Assembly (NCBI GenBank): GCA_031180665.1
Contig: JAPSLP010000021.1
Span: 27,648-91,647, forward strand
DNA from: Cupriavidus sp.
GTDB lineage: Bacteria > Pseudomonadota > Gammaproteobacteria > Burkholderiales > Burkholderiaceae
DNA: 64,000 nucleotides
Direction: 5' to 3'
The notes beneath the pieces were generated by a model. The model did no database searches. It had not been told where the DNA came from and saw nothing but the letters and a program-made list of their open reading frames with translations. Below are positions 9,459 through 19,000 of this stretch, one piece after another. Every line of letters begins with the position of its first letter. The stretch's first letter is position 1. The position numbers and the translations under genes were made by a program.

Positions 9459-11087
9459 ATGCAGACACCCAACCCTACCCTGCCCCCGGATCGCGCGGCG
9501 CTGCTCGCCACGCTGGAGCGCGAGCGCCGCTGGGACGTGATCGTGATCGGCGGCGGCGCGACCGGACTCGGCACCGCCGTCGATGCCGCCTCGCGCGGCT
9601 ACCGCACGCTGCTGCTCGAGGCGGCCGACTTCGCCAAGGGCACCTCGAGCAAGGCCACCAAGCTGGTGCACGGCGGCGTGCGCTACCTGGCCCAGGGCAA
9701 TATCGGGCTGGTGCGCGAGGCCCTGCAGGAGCGCGGCATGCTGGCGCGCAACGCACCCCATCTGGTGTGGCCGCTCGGCTTCGTGGTGCCCGCCTATCAG
9801 CTGTTCGACCAGCCCTTCTACGGCATCGGCCTGAAGGTCTACGACATGCTGGCCGGCAGCCGCAACCTGATGGACAGCCGCTGGCTGAACCACCAGGAGG
9901 CGCTGGCGGCGGCGCCGACGCTGGCCGAGCATGTCGGCGGCCGCCCGCTGCGCGGCGCGAACCTGTATTTCGATGGGCAGTTCGACGATGCGCGCCTGGC
10001 GATCGCGCTGATGCGCACGCTGTTCGATCTCGGCGGCATCGCCCTGAACTATGCCCGCGTGACCGGCCTGGTGATGCAGGCCGGCGTGGTCGGCGGCGTC
10101 ACCGTGCGCGACGAGCTCGGCGACGCCGAACTGACACTGCATGCCGAATGCGTGATCAATGCCACCGGCGTCTGGGTCGACGCGGTGCGGCGGATGGAGG
10201 ACGAGCGCGCGCAGAGGATGGTGGCGCCCAGCCAGGGCGTGCACCTGACGCTGCCGCGCAGCTTCCTGCCGGGCGATCGCGCGATCCTCGTGCCAAAGAC
10301 CGACGACGGCCGCGTGCTGTTCCTGGTGCCCTGGAACGGCCACACGATCGTCGGCACCACCGACACGCCGCGCCGCGACCTGCCGCTGGAGCCGCAGGCC
10401 GAGGACGACGATGTCGACTTCATCCTCGAGACCGCGGCGCGCTATCTGTCGCGCGATCCGACCCGCGCCGATGTCACCAGCGTCTGGGCCGGACTGCGCC
10501 CGCTGGTCAAGGCGACCGGCGAAAGCTCGACGGCGTCGCTCTCGCGCGAACACACCATCGTGGTATCGAAGGCGGGCCTGATCACGGTGACCGGCGGCAA
10601 ATGGACCACCTATCGCAGGATGGCCGAGGACGTGATCGATACCGCGATTCGCCGCCAGATGCTGCGGGCCGCGCCATGCATGACCGCCGACCTGCCGCTG
10701 CATGGCGCCGGTGCGTGGGCCGGGCAGCAGGCGAACCTGAACGGGCCGGACCGCTACTACGGCGGCGATCTCGGCCTGCTGCGCAGCCTGCCCGGCGCCG
10801 ACAACGTGATCGCCCCGGAATCGGGCCTGACCGAGGCGCATGTCCGCTTCGCCGCGCGCTACGAACTGGCGCGCAAGGTCGAGGACGTGGTGGCGCGCCG
10901 CAACCGCCTGCTGTTCCTCGATGCCCGCGCGGCCGAGGCGGCGGCGCCGCGCGTGGCCGCGCTCCTGGCGGAAGAACTGGGCCACGACGCCGCCTGGCAG
11001 CAGGCGCAGATCGACAGCCTGCGCAGCCTCGCGGCAAGTTATCGGCTCGATGCCGGCGGCCATGGCCTGCACCGGCACGGCGCCTGA
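9459..11087 (+). CDS. glpD: Aerobic glycerol-3-phosphate dehydrogenase
   Basis: A 542-residue FAD-dependent peripheral membrane enzyme that oxidises sn-glycerol 3-phosphate to dihydroxyacetone phosphate and passes electrons to quinone. The FAD-binding dinucleotide motif is DVIVIGGGATGLGTAVDAA near residue 25. Other family signatures are GTSSKATKLVHGGVRYL, GATGE-equivalent KATGESS, and VTGGKWTTYRRMAEDV. About 40 residues longer than E. coli GlpD. The ATG at MQTPNPT is the natural start; the open frame continues upstream through the tandem repeats and is not believed. Its stop codon lies in a strong hairpin. Confidence 0.95.
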   Translation: MQTPNPTLPPDRAALLATLERERRWDVIVIGGGATGLGTAVDAASRGYRTLLLEAADFAKGTSSKATKLVHGGVRYLAQGNIGLVREALQERGMLARNAPHLVWPLGFVVPAYQLFDQPFYGIGLKVYDMLAGSRNLMDSRWLNHQEALAAAPTLAEHVGGRPLRGANLYFDGQFDDARLAIALMRTLFDLGGIALNYARVTGLVMQAGVVGGVTVRDELGDAELTLHAECVINATGVWVDAVRRMEDERAQRMVAPSQGVHLTLPRSFLPGDRAILVPKTDDGRVLFLVPWNGHTIVGTTDTPRRDLPLEPQAEDDDVDFILETAARYLSRDPTRADVTSVWAGLRPLVKATGESSTASLSREHTIVVSKAGLITVTGGKWTTYRRMAEDVIDTAIRRQMLRAAPCMTADLPLHGAGAWAGQQANLNGPDRYYGGDLGLLRSLPGADNVIAPESGLTEAHVRFAARYELARKVEDVVARRNRLLFLDARAAEAAAPRVAALLAEELGHDAAWQQAQIDSLRSLAASYRLDAGGHGLHRHGA

Positions 11088-11105
11088 CGTTGCGCGTCAG
11101 GCGCC
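11079..11105 (+). terminator. Hairpin overlapping the glpD stop codon
   Basis: GGCGCCTGACG at 11079-11089 pairs perfectly with CGTCAGGCGCC at 11095-11105 around a 5-nt loop; the TGA stop is inside the left arm. No T tract follows. Likely transcript end or 3'-stabilising structure. Confidence 0.55.
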
Positions 11106-11157
11106 GTGGAACGTCTGATCGATCGTCCCCGAGCGCTTCCTGCAGGAACCAACCGAC

Positions 11158-11538
11158 ATGGCCCTTTCCTTTCCCCTTCGCCGCGCCGCCTCGATGTCCT
11201 GCGCCGCGCTGCTGGTCACCACCGCCTTCGCCGCGCCGGCACAGGCCCGCCCCGGCATCGACGGCGTACGCTTCGATGCGCCGGTCACCGTGCACTACCG
11301 CTGCGATGACGGCAAACAGCTGACCGCACGCTATTTCAACAGCGCCGACAACCAGATCGCGATCCTGCGGCTCGACGGCAAGGCGCTGCTGTTCGTCACG
11401 GTCCTGAGCGGATCCGGCGCGCGCTATGCGCATGGCCGGCACGTCTGGTGGACCAAGGGCGACGACGCGATGCTGCAGGACATCACGCAGGGCGAGAACG
11501 CGCCGCCGATCTACGCCAATTGCCGCGCGCAGCGATAG
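11158..11538 (+). CDS. MliC-family lysozyme inhibitor
   Basis: A 126-residue exported protein. Residues 1-30 form a signal peptide ending AAPAQA. The mature part carries the MliC pattern: VHYRCDDGKQLTARYFNS, then SGSGARYAHGRHVWWTKGDD, and a final NCRAQR; the two cysteines likely form the family disulfide. MliC proteins sit in the periplasm or outer membrane and insert a loop (the SGSGARY region) into the active site of C-type lysozyme. AGGAA precedes the ATG. No lipobox cysteine is seen at the signal cleavage site, so a periplasmic PliC-like form is more likely than a lipoprotein. Confidence 0.85.
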   Translation: MALSFPLRRAASMSCAALLVTTAFAAPAQARPGIDGVRFDAPVTVHYRCDDGKQLTARYFNSADNQIAILRLDGKALLFVTVLSGSGARYAHGRHVWWTKGDDAMLQDITQGENAPPIYANCRAQR

Positions 11539-11621
11539 CAGCGCCGGGGCGGACGCGCGGAGGGTGGGCGCGACCAGGGTCTCCGAGCGATAATGCGGGT
11601 CATCGAATCAGGGAGAACACC

Positions 11622-12005
11622 ATGGACGAGATAGACGATCTGTCCGATCTGCCGATGCCCCGCTTCATCTGGGGCTTCGCCATCGCCACCGGCAAGGGGG
11701 GCGAAGTGATGCACGACGAATTCGAGTATCTGACCCACACGCGCAGCCCGCGCTTCACCTGCCGCGTGGTCGAGCTCGAGGATATGCCCACCGAGAGCGA
11801 CGAGTCCGGTATCGACGGCCGCATCGTCCACTACGACGATCCCGCCCGCCTGTTCTACATCACCGATGCCGGCATGGCGCTGGTCAATTTCGAGCTGTTC
11901 GACAAGCTGCCCGACCGCCAGAAGCTGAAGAAGGTCTGCGACGAGGCCATCCGCAACTGGATGATCCGGCGCGACTTCCTCGACAGCGAGGATGACGAGG
12001 ATTGA
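11622..12005 (+). CDS. Conserved hypothetical acidic protein
   Basis: A 127-residue soluble protein beginning MDEIDDLSDLPMPRFIWGFA and ending DSEDDED, with acidic ends. No signal peptide or membrane span. GGGAG lies 8 bp before the ATG, a good ribosome site, and the frame keeps normal codon bias, so it is a real gene. I do not recognise a domain. The centre contains RIVHYDDPARLFYIT and a basic C-terminal helix (LPDRQKLKKVCDEAIRNWMI). It stands alone between the lysozyme inhibitor and a small membrane peptide gene. Confidence 0.8.
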   Translation: MDEIDDLSDLPMPRFIWGFAIATGKGGEVMHDEFEYLTHTRSPRFTCRVVELEDMPTESDESGIDGRIVHYDDPARLFYITDAGMALVNFELFDKLPDRQKLKKVCDEAIRNWMIRRDFLDSEDDED

Positions 12006-12158
12006 GCCGCAAACCCGCCGAAAACGGGCCGCAAGGGGCACAGACCGTCGGACACCCGGTCGGCCCAGTCCTACAAACCTAGCGGAGGGGTCCCGACAGT
12101 AGGCCCCGCCCCCGCTCCCTATAGTGAAGTCATGGAGTTCACGACAAGGAGCGAAACC

Positions 12159-12233
12159 ATGCCTTATATCCTCGCCTGGTTGCTGGGTGTACCGGCCTTC
12201 GTGCTGGTCCTGATCTGGCTGTTCGCGCACTGA
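12159..12233 (+). CDS. 24-residue single-span membrane peptide
   Basis: A short frame with the near-perfect ribosome site AAGGAG seven bases before the ATG encodes MPYILAWLLGVPAFVLVLIW followed by LFAH. Almost the whole peptide is one hydrophobic helix with a proline kink after GV. A TATAGT box at about 12120 could be its -10 element and a clear intrinsic terminator lies at 12301-12330, so it looks like a free-standing transcript. Function unknown; small peptides of this kind usually bind and tune larger membrane proteins. Confidence 0.7.
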   Translation: MPYILAWLLGVPAFVLVLIWLFAH

Positions 12234-12300
12234 TCCAGGGGCGCGGCCGGCGGCCCGAGCGACCTCTCGCCGTCGGCCATGTCCCATGTGGCAACGATCC

Positions 12301-12330
12301 AACGTCCGCCCGCAAGGCGGACGTTTTTAT
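12301..12330 (+). terminator. Intrinsic terminator before the cellulose operon
   Basis: CGTCCGCC at 12303-12310, loop CGCAA, GGCGGACG at 12316-12323, then five T. It ends the small-peptide transcript. The remaining 163 bp to bcsB must hold the cellulose promoter; no convincing -35/-10 pair was found there. Confidence 0.85.
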
Positions 12331-12493
12331 TGCGCGCCGCGGTCCCGTCGCACCGGACCTGCGCGGACATTCGTGTAGACTCCGCCCGGACAAGGCGCAC
12401 CGTATTGCCACCGAGCGCCGCCCCCGCCGCTGCTATCGAGGGGAACCTGGCCAGACGGACGCATAACGGGCGCCCATCGTTTATTTGGCATTG

Positions 12494-14824
12494 ATGAGGA
12501 TCGATCTGACTGCCGCCACGCCGCGCCGACGTGGCGCCATGCTGACCACGGCATGTTTTCTGGCCACGCTGGCATTGCCGCCGGCTCACTCCCAACCCGC
12601 TTCCCCCGCTACGGCAATCGAAGGCCCGAACAGCAACGGAGGCACCGCCACGTCCGCCGCCAGCGCCCCGGTCGCGCCGGCCGGCACGCCGACGCGCCGC
12701 CAGACCCTGACGGTCGCCGAGATGGGCGCCTATGGACCGATCGCGCTGCGCGGACTGGATCCCGAGCGCGTGCTCAATGTCGGCATCCGTGCGGACGAGG
12801 TCGTCACCAGCGCCACGCTGCGGCTGCACTACACCTACTCGCCCTCGCTGATCTATCCGCTGTCGCATCTGAAGATCAAGCTCAACGACGAAGTCGTCGC
12901 CACGCTGCCGCTGGAGGCGAATCGCGCGGGCCAGCAGGTCACGCGCGAGATTGCGCTGGAGCCGCGGCTGTTTACCGACTTCAATCGCCTCGCGATCGAA
13001 TTCATCGGCCACTACACCGTGGACCACTGCGAGGATGCCGCGCATTCGGCGCTGTGGACCGATATCAGCGCCAACAGCGCGCTGACGCTGACCACCGCCG
13101 CGCTGCGGCTGCCGGACAACCTGGCGCTGCTGCCGCTGCCCTTCTTCGATCGCCGCGACAATCGCCGTGTCACCGTGCCCTTCGTGCTCGCCGAGAACGC
13201 CGATATGGCGACGCTGCGCGCGGCCGGCGTGGTCGCGTCGTGGCTGGGCGCGCTCGCCGACTACCGCGGCGCGCGCTTCCCCGTGGCCCGCAGCGCGCCG
13301 GCCGGCCAGCACGCGATCATGCTGACGCTGCCCGGTCCCGCCGCGGCGACGCTCGGGCTGCGCGAGATCGCCGGCCCCTCGGTGACGGTGATGCCCAATC
13401 CGAACAGCCCCGACCACAAGCTGCTGGTCATCGCCGGCCGCAATGCGCAGGAGCTGCAGACCGCGGCCAACGCGCTGGTGCTGGGCAAGGCCGCGATGGC
13501 GGGCCGCCAGGCATCGATCCAGACCGTCGACCTCGGTCCGCCGCGCGCGCCCTATGACGCGCCGAACTGGGCGCCGGTCCATCGTCCGGTGCTGTTCCGC
13601 GAGCTGGTCACCGATCCGCAGCAGTTGCAGGTTGCCGGCAACGACCCGCAGGCGATCCGCGTCAACCTGCGCGTGCCGGCCGACCTGTACGGCTGGAACC
13701 AGCGCAGCGTGCCGCTGAATCTGAAATACCGCTATACCGCGCCGTCGACCTACAACGACTCGGTGCTGAACGTCGATATCAACGAGCAGCTGGTGCGCTC
13801 GTACCGGCTGCGTCCGCTGTCGGGCAGCGACGACGAGAATCTGGTCAGCGTGCCGCTGCTCTCGGGCAGCGATGCGGTGGTCTCCAACGAGATCCATGTG
13901 CCGGCCTTCCGCGTCGGCAGCGACAACCAGATGCAATTCCGCTTCCATCTGGACTCGCAGAAGACCGGCCTGTGTGCGTCGACGCCGGCCAAGGTCGCGC
14001 GCGCGGCGATCGATCCGGACTCGACCATCGACTTCAGCGGCTTCGCCCATTACGCCGCGATGCCGAACCTGGCCTTCTTCGCCAACAGCGGCTACCCGTT
14101 CACGCGCCTGGCGGATCTGGCCGATACCGCGGTGGTGCTGCCCGACGCGCCGCGCGCGATCGACCAGGAAGCCCTGCTGACGCTGCTAGGCCATATGGGC
14201 CGCTGGACCGGCCTGCCGGCGCTGCGCGTCACGGTGGCGCCGGCGAAAGACGTCGACTCGGTCGCCCAGCGCAATCTGCTGATCGTCGGCAACGGCAGCG
14301 CGGGCCAGCTGCTGGCGCGCTGGGGCAAGTCGCTGCCGCTGATGATTGCGCGCGGCAAGACCGAGATGGCGCTGCGCGACCAGCGCGCCAGCGCGTGGTC
14401 GAACTGGCTCAGCGCGGGCGAGCCGGAGGCGATGACGCCGGCGGGGCGGGCGATCCTGTCGGCCGATGGCCCGTTGGCCGCGCTGATCGGCTTCGAATCG
14501 CCCTACCGCGAGCGGCACAGCGTGGTGGCGTTGACCGCGACCGACGCCGAGCGGCTCGGCGACGTGCTCGATGCCCTCGACGATCCGTCCAAGGTCGCGC
14601 AGATCCGCGGCGACCTGACCGTGGTGCGCGCCAGGGAGGTCGAAGGCCTGCGGCTCGGCGAGCGCTATTTCGTCGGCGATTTCCCCTGGTATGCGCGAGT
14701 CTGGGTGCGGGTGTCCTCGCACCCGGTATTCCTCGGCATCGCCGGCATCCTCGCCGGTCTCGCGGTGGCGCTGAGCGCGTTCTGGGCACTGTCCCGGCTG
14801 GCGGCGCGGCGCAACGGAGGCTGA
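12494..14824 (+). CDS. bcsB: Cellulose synthase periplasmic subunit BcsB
   Basis: A 776-residue protein close in length to E. coli BcsB (779). An N-terminal signal segment (about residues 15-35) precedes a low-complexity Ala/Pro/Thr linker and the large periplasmic carbohydrate-binding and ferredoxin-like domains; the end carries one membrane helix (FLGIAGILAGLAVALSAFWA) and a basic tail. BcsB anchors to the inner membrane next to BcsA and guides the glucan chain through the periplasm. Family marks include DHCEDAAHSALWTDIS and LYGWNQRSVPLNLKY. The ATG at MRIDLT is used; TTG codons nine bases upstream are less likely. First gene of the operon. Confidence 0.93.
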   Translation: MRIDLTAATPRRRGAMLTTACFLATLALPPAHSQPASPATAIEGPNSNGGTATSAASAPVAPAGTPTRRQTLTVAEMGAYGPIALRGLDPERVLNVGIRADEVVTSATLRLHYTYSPSLIYPLSHLKIKLNDEVVATLPLEANRAGQQVTREIALEPRLFTDFNRLAIEFIGHYTVDHCEDAAHSALWTDISANSALTLTTAALRLPDNLALLPLPFFDRRDNRRVTVPFVLAENADMATLRAAGVVASWLGALADYRGARFPVARSAPAGQHAIMLTLPGPAAATLGLREIAGPSVTVMPNPNSPDHKLLVIAGRNAQELQTAANALVLGKAAMAGRQASIQTVDLGPPRAPYDAPNWAPVHRPVLFRELVTDPQQLQVAGNDPQAIRVNLRVPADLYGWNQRSVPLNLKYRYTAPSTYNDSVLNVDINEQLVRSYRLRPLSGSDDENLVSVPLLSGSDAVVSNEIHVPAFRVGSDNQMQFRFHLDSQKTGLCASTPAKVARAAIDPDSTIDFSGFAHYAAMPNLAFFANSGYPFTRLADLADTAVVLPDAPRAIDQEALLTLLGHMGRWTGLPALRVTVAPAKDVDSVAQRNLLIVGNGSAGQLLARWGKSLPLMIARGKTEMALRDQRASAWSNWLSAGEPEAMTPAGRAILSADGPLAALIGFESPYRERHSVVALTATDAERLGDVLDALDDPSKVAQIRGDLTVVRAREVEGLRLGERYFVGDFPWYARVWVRVSSHPVFLGIAGILAGLAVALSAFWALSRLAARRNGG

Positions 14825-14825
14825 G

Positions 14826-16049
14826 ATGGCGGGGTTCGCGATGGCGAGGTTCGCGATGGCCGCGTGCCTGCGCGGTAACGTCCGCCGGCTCGCGACGGCG
14901 TCGCGCGCGCTGCTGACCGCCGCGCTGCTGACCGCCTCGCTCGGCTGCGCCGCGGCGTCCTGCCCATGGCCGGCCTGGGACAGCTTCAAGCGCGACACCG
15001 TCAGCGCTGACGGCCGCGTGATCGACGCCAGCACGCCGCAGCAGACCACGGTGTCCGAGGGGCAGGCCTATGCGCTGTTCTTCGCGCTGGTCGCCAACGA
15101 CCGCGCAACCTTCGAGCGGCTGCTGACCTGGACCGAGAACAACCTGGCCGAAGGCGATCTGGCCTCGCGGCTGCCCGCGTGGATCTGGGGCAAGCGCGAG
15201 GCCGCCGGCGGCAAGCCCGAGAGCTGGGGCGTGCTCGACGCCAATCCCGCCTCCGACGCCGACCTGTGGATCGCCTACACGCTGCTCGAGGCCGGCCGGC
15301 TCTGGCAGGAACGCCGCTACACCGCGCTCGGCACCGTGATCGCGCGCCAGGTGGTGCGGCAGGAGACCGCGCTGCTGCCCGGCCTGGGCCGCACGCTGTT
15401 GCCCGGCCCGATGGGCTTTCATCCTTCGCCGACGATGTGGCGGCTCAATCCGAGCTACGTGCCGCCGCAACTGATGCGCCGGTTCGCGGCGCTGTGGCCG
15501 CAGCAGCAGGAATGGGCCCAGCTGCTGGGCAGTTCGGCACGGCTGCTGATCGATACCGCGCCGCGCGGCTTCTCGCCCGACTGGGTCGAATATCACGGCG
15601 GGGCGAAACCGGGTTTCCTTCCCGACCAGCAGACGCACGCGGAAGGCGCGTACAACGCGATCCGCGTCTATCTGTGGGCCGGCATGCTGGCGCCGCAGGA
15701 TCCGCTGCGCGCGCCGCTGCTCGAGACCTATCGCCCGATGGCGGACTACACCATCGCGCACGGCTATCCCCCCGAGCGCGTCGATACGCGCTCGGGCACG
15801 GTCGGGTCCAATGCCGGCAACGCCGGCTTTTCCGCGGCGGTGGCGCCGTATCTGGCCGCGCTTGGCGAAACCGGCGCGGCACAGCGCCAGGTCGAGCGGG
15901 TGCGCAAGCTGGCCGCCGAACAGCCGCTGGGGTATTACAGCCAGGTGCTGGCGCTGTTCGCCCTCGGCCATCTCGATGGCCAGTACCGCTTCGAAGCCGA
16001 CGGCGCGCTGACGCCGGCCTGGACCGCGACATGTCCCGCTCGCCGCTGA
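14826..16049 (+). CDS. bcsZ: Periplasmic endo-1,4-beta-glucanase (GH8) of cellulose operon
   Basis: A 407-residue glycoside hydrolase family 8 enzyme that trims nascent cellulose in the periplasm. A signal peptide ends near residue 44 (SLGCAAAS). The catalytic acid is Glu78 in TTVSEGQAYALFF, and the GH8 aspartate lies in NPASDADLWIAYTLLEAG (Asp144/146). GGAGG stands six bases before the first ATG. The first 14 codons hold a 15-bp direct repeat (GFAMA/RFAMA), so a start at the second or third ATG is possible. It begins 1 bp after bcsB and its end overlaps bcsC by 19 bp. Confidence 0.94.
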   Translation: MAGFAMARFAMAACLRGNVRRLATASRALLTAALLTASLGCAAASCPWPAWDSFKRDTVSADGRVIDASTPQQTTVSEGQAYALFFALVANDRATFERLLTWTENNLAEGDLASRLPAWIWGKREAAGGKPESWGVLDANPASDADLWIAYTLLEAGRLWQERRYTALGTVIARQVVRQETALLPGLGRTLLPGPMGFHPSPTMWRLNPSYVPPQLMRRFAALWPQQQEWAQLLGSSARLLIDTAPRGFSPDWVEYHGGAKPGFLPDQQTHAEGAYNAIRVYLWAGMLAPQDPLRAPLLETYRPMADYTIAHGYPPERVDTRSGTVGSNAGNAGFSAAVAPYLAALGETGAAQRQVERVRKLAAEQPLGYYSQVLALFALGHLDGQYRFEADGALTPAWTATCPARR

Positions 16050-19000
16050 TCCCCGCCGCCGCGGTGCTGCTGGTCCCCGCGATGCCGACGACGGCGCAGC
16101 CCCCAGCCGCGCCCGCCGCGCCCACCGTCAACGCGGAACTGGCGCGCCTGCTGTCGTCGGCGCGCATGTGGCAAGCCAAGAACCGCGACGACCTCGCGCG
16201 CGCCGCGCTCGACAAGATCCTGACGATCGAGCCGCAGCAGCCCGATGCGCTGCTGTTGCTGGCGCAGATCGAACTGCGCTCGAACCGCCCGGCCGAGGCG
16301 CAACGCATGCTTCAGCGGCTGCGCCAGCACCATCCGAAACACCCGGCCACCCGCGAGCTCGAGGACACCTACCGCATTGCCACGCAGGACAAACGCGAGA
16401 TGGCGACGGTGCGGATGCTCGCGCGCGGCGGCAACGAGAAGGAAGCGCTCGAACGGCTGCAGCGGCTGTTTCCCGACGGGCCGCCCGAGGGCGAACTGGC
16501 GCTCGACTACTACCGCATCCTGGCGGGCACCGACGCCGGCCGTCCGCGCGCGATCGCCGCGCTACGCAGGCAACTGGCGCAGCGGCCCGACGATGCGCGC
16601 CTCGCGCTGGCGCTGGGCGATCTGCTGACCGACCGCCCCGCCACGCGCGCCGAAGGCCTCGATCTGCTGTATCGGCTGAGCCAGCGCACCGACGCCGACC
16701 GCAAGACCGCGCTCGATATCTGGCGACGCACGCTGTATCGCGTCAGCGACGAGCCGGCCTACGCGGTCTGGTTCGAGCGCTATCTGAAGGAAGTGCCCGA
16801 CGACGACATCGCGCGGCAGACGCTGGCCGAACTGGACGCCAGGCGCGAGGCGCATCGGCGCATGCTGGCCGATCCGGCCTGGCAGGCGCGCCAGCGCGGC
16901 CTGCGGCAGCTCGAGCGCGGCAACCTCGCCGAAGCGCAGGCCGCCTTCGAGCAGGCCATGCGCACCCGCGGCAACGATGCCGAGGTGGTCGGCGGGCTCG
17001 GGCTGGTGCGGCTGCGCGAAGGCCGCCACGACGAAGCGCGCGCACTGTTTTCCCGCGCGCTGCAGCTCGACCCCGAGCAGCGCAACAAGTGGCGCAGCCT
17101 GCTGGACACCGCCACCTTCTGGGGCACGGTCGCGCGCGCACGGCTGGCCGGCACGCAGGGCAAGCCCGCCGAAGCCGAAACGCTCGCCCGACAGGCGCTG
17201 GCGCGCCAACCCGATAACGCCGATGCACTTGCCATCCTGGCCGACGCGCTGGTCGCGCAGCAACGCGAGGCCGAAGCCGAAACGCTGCTGCGCCAGCAGT
17301 TGAATGGACGCACGCCCGACCCCGGCGCGCTGCGCCGGCTGGTGACACTGCTGCGCAACAGCGGACGCGACGCCGAGATCGGTCCGCTGCTGGCTTCGAC
17401 CGAAGCGCGCCTGCAGCAGTCGCCCGCCAATGGGGAAACGCTGCGCCAGCTGCGCGCCGAGCTGCTGACGCGCCAGGCCGACCAGCTGCTGGCCGAGCGC
17501 CGGGCGAGCCCGGCCATCGCCCGGCTCGAGGAGGCGCTGCGGCTGACGCCCGCGGCGCCATGGACGCGCTACACGCTGGCGCGGGCCTATCGCGATCTCG
17601 GACTGCCGGCACTGGGCCGCGAGGCCATGGAGGAAGGCCTGCGCCTCGCCCCGAACGCCGACATGCGCTATGCCAGCGCGCTGTTCCTGAACGCCGTCGA
17701 CGACCCGGATACCGCGGCCACGCTGCTGGCGCAGATTCCCGAAGCCGAACGCACCGAGGGCATGCGCGAGCTCGCCGGCAATCTGCGGGCACAGCAATTA
17801 CTGCGGCAAAGCCGACTGGCGTTGGCGGCCGGCCGGCCCGGCGAGGCGCGCGCCCTGCTGCGCCAAGCCGCGGACGCGACGCAGGCGGACCCGCAGATGC
17901 TGGCCACCGTCGGCCGCGAAGCGATCGCGCTCGGCGATACCGACGATGGGCTCGGCCTGGTGCAACAGTGGCTGGCCGCCCATCCCGACGATCCCGCGAT
18001 CGGCGTGCGGCTGCGCTACGGCGAGCTGCTCGCCGCCGCCGGGCGTGACGATGCGTTGCGTGTGTGGCTGGACGAGCTGCGCGATCGCGATGCGCAGACC
18101 CGCGGACAACGAGGGGCGTTCGAACCCGCGCAGCGCGCCGCGCTCGACGATCAGGCGCTGCGGCTCGCGCTGCGCGACAGCGACCGCCATCTGGACGCCG
18201 ACGATCCCGCCGGTGCGCTGCGCGTGCTGGCCGCGGTACCGGCCGCGCAACGACAGGATCGGCGCTGGTCGCTGGCCCTGGCCGACGTGCGCGAGCGCCA
18301 AGGCGATCTGGACGGCGCCGCCGCTGCCGCGCGCGCGGTGCTCGCACGGAACCCCGACGATGCCGAGGCGCGCTTGACGCTGGCACGGCTGGCCGAACGC
18401 GCCGGGCGCAACGACGAGGCACTGCGCCTCGTGCGCGACGTGCTGGCCGGCACGGGGGAGGACGATATCGATACGCGGCTGTCGGCGGCGCGGCGCCTGA
18501 CCGCGCTGCGCCGCGACGACGAAGCGGCCGCGGTGGTCGACACCCTGCAGCAGCGCAACCCGCAGCGCGCGGATATCGTCGTGCAGCAGGGACGCATCGC
18601 CCAATCGCGCGGCCAGTTCGACGAAGCGGCCTCGCTGTACCGGCAAGCCCGCACGCTGGAGCAGTCCGAAGCCGCGGCACCCGTGGCGGGCGGGACCGCC
18701 GCACAGCGGGCGCTGCAGGACCTCGATGCGCGGCGTGACGGCCAGCTCGCCAGCGCCACGCTGTTCTCGCGCAAGTCCGGCGACAGCGGCATCTCGGCGC
18801 TGAGCGCGACCGAGATCCCGCTCTACGTACGAATTCCGCATGGCTATACCGGCCACGTGTTCTTCCACGCCGACACGGTGCTGCTCGATGCCGGCGCGCT
18901 GCGCGGCGACTTCGAGACGTCGCGCCACTTCGGCACGATCGCGGTTGGCGCCGGCCAGGGCCTGGCGCGACGCGGGCAGACCGACAAGGGCCTCGCGCTC

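Noticed and set aside
12331..12493. A c-di-GMP or other riboswitch before bcsB
   Set aside because: No conserved riboswitch core could be recognised by eye in the 163-bp leader.
15179..16030. A 284-codon N-terminal extension of BcsC
   Set aside because: The extension is the out-of-frame reading of bcsZ; a proper signal peptide starts at 16031.
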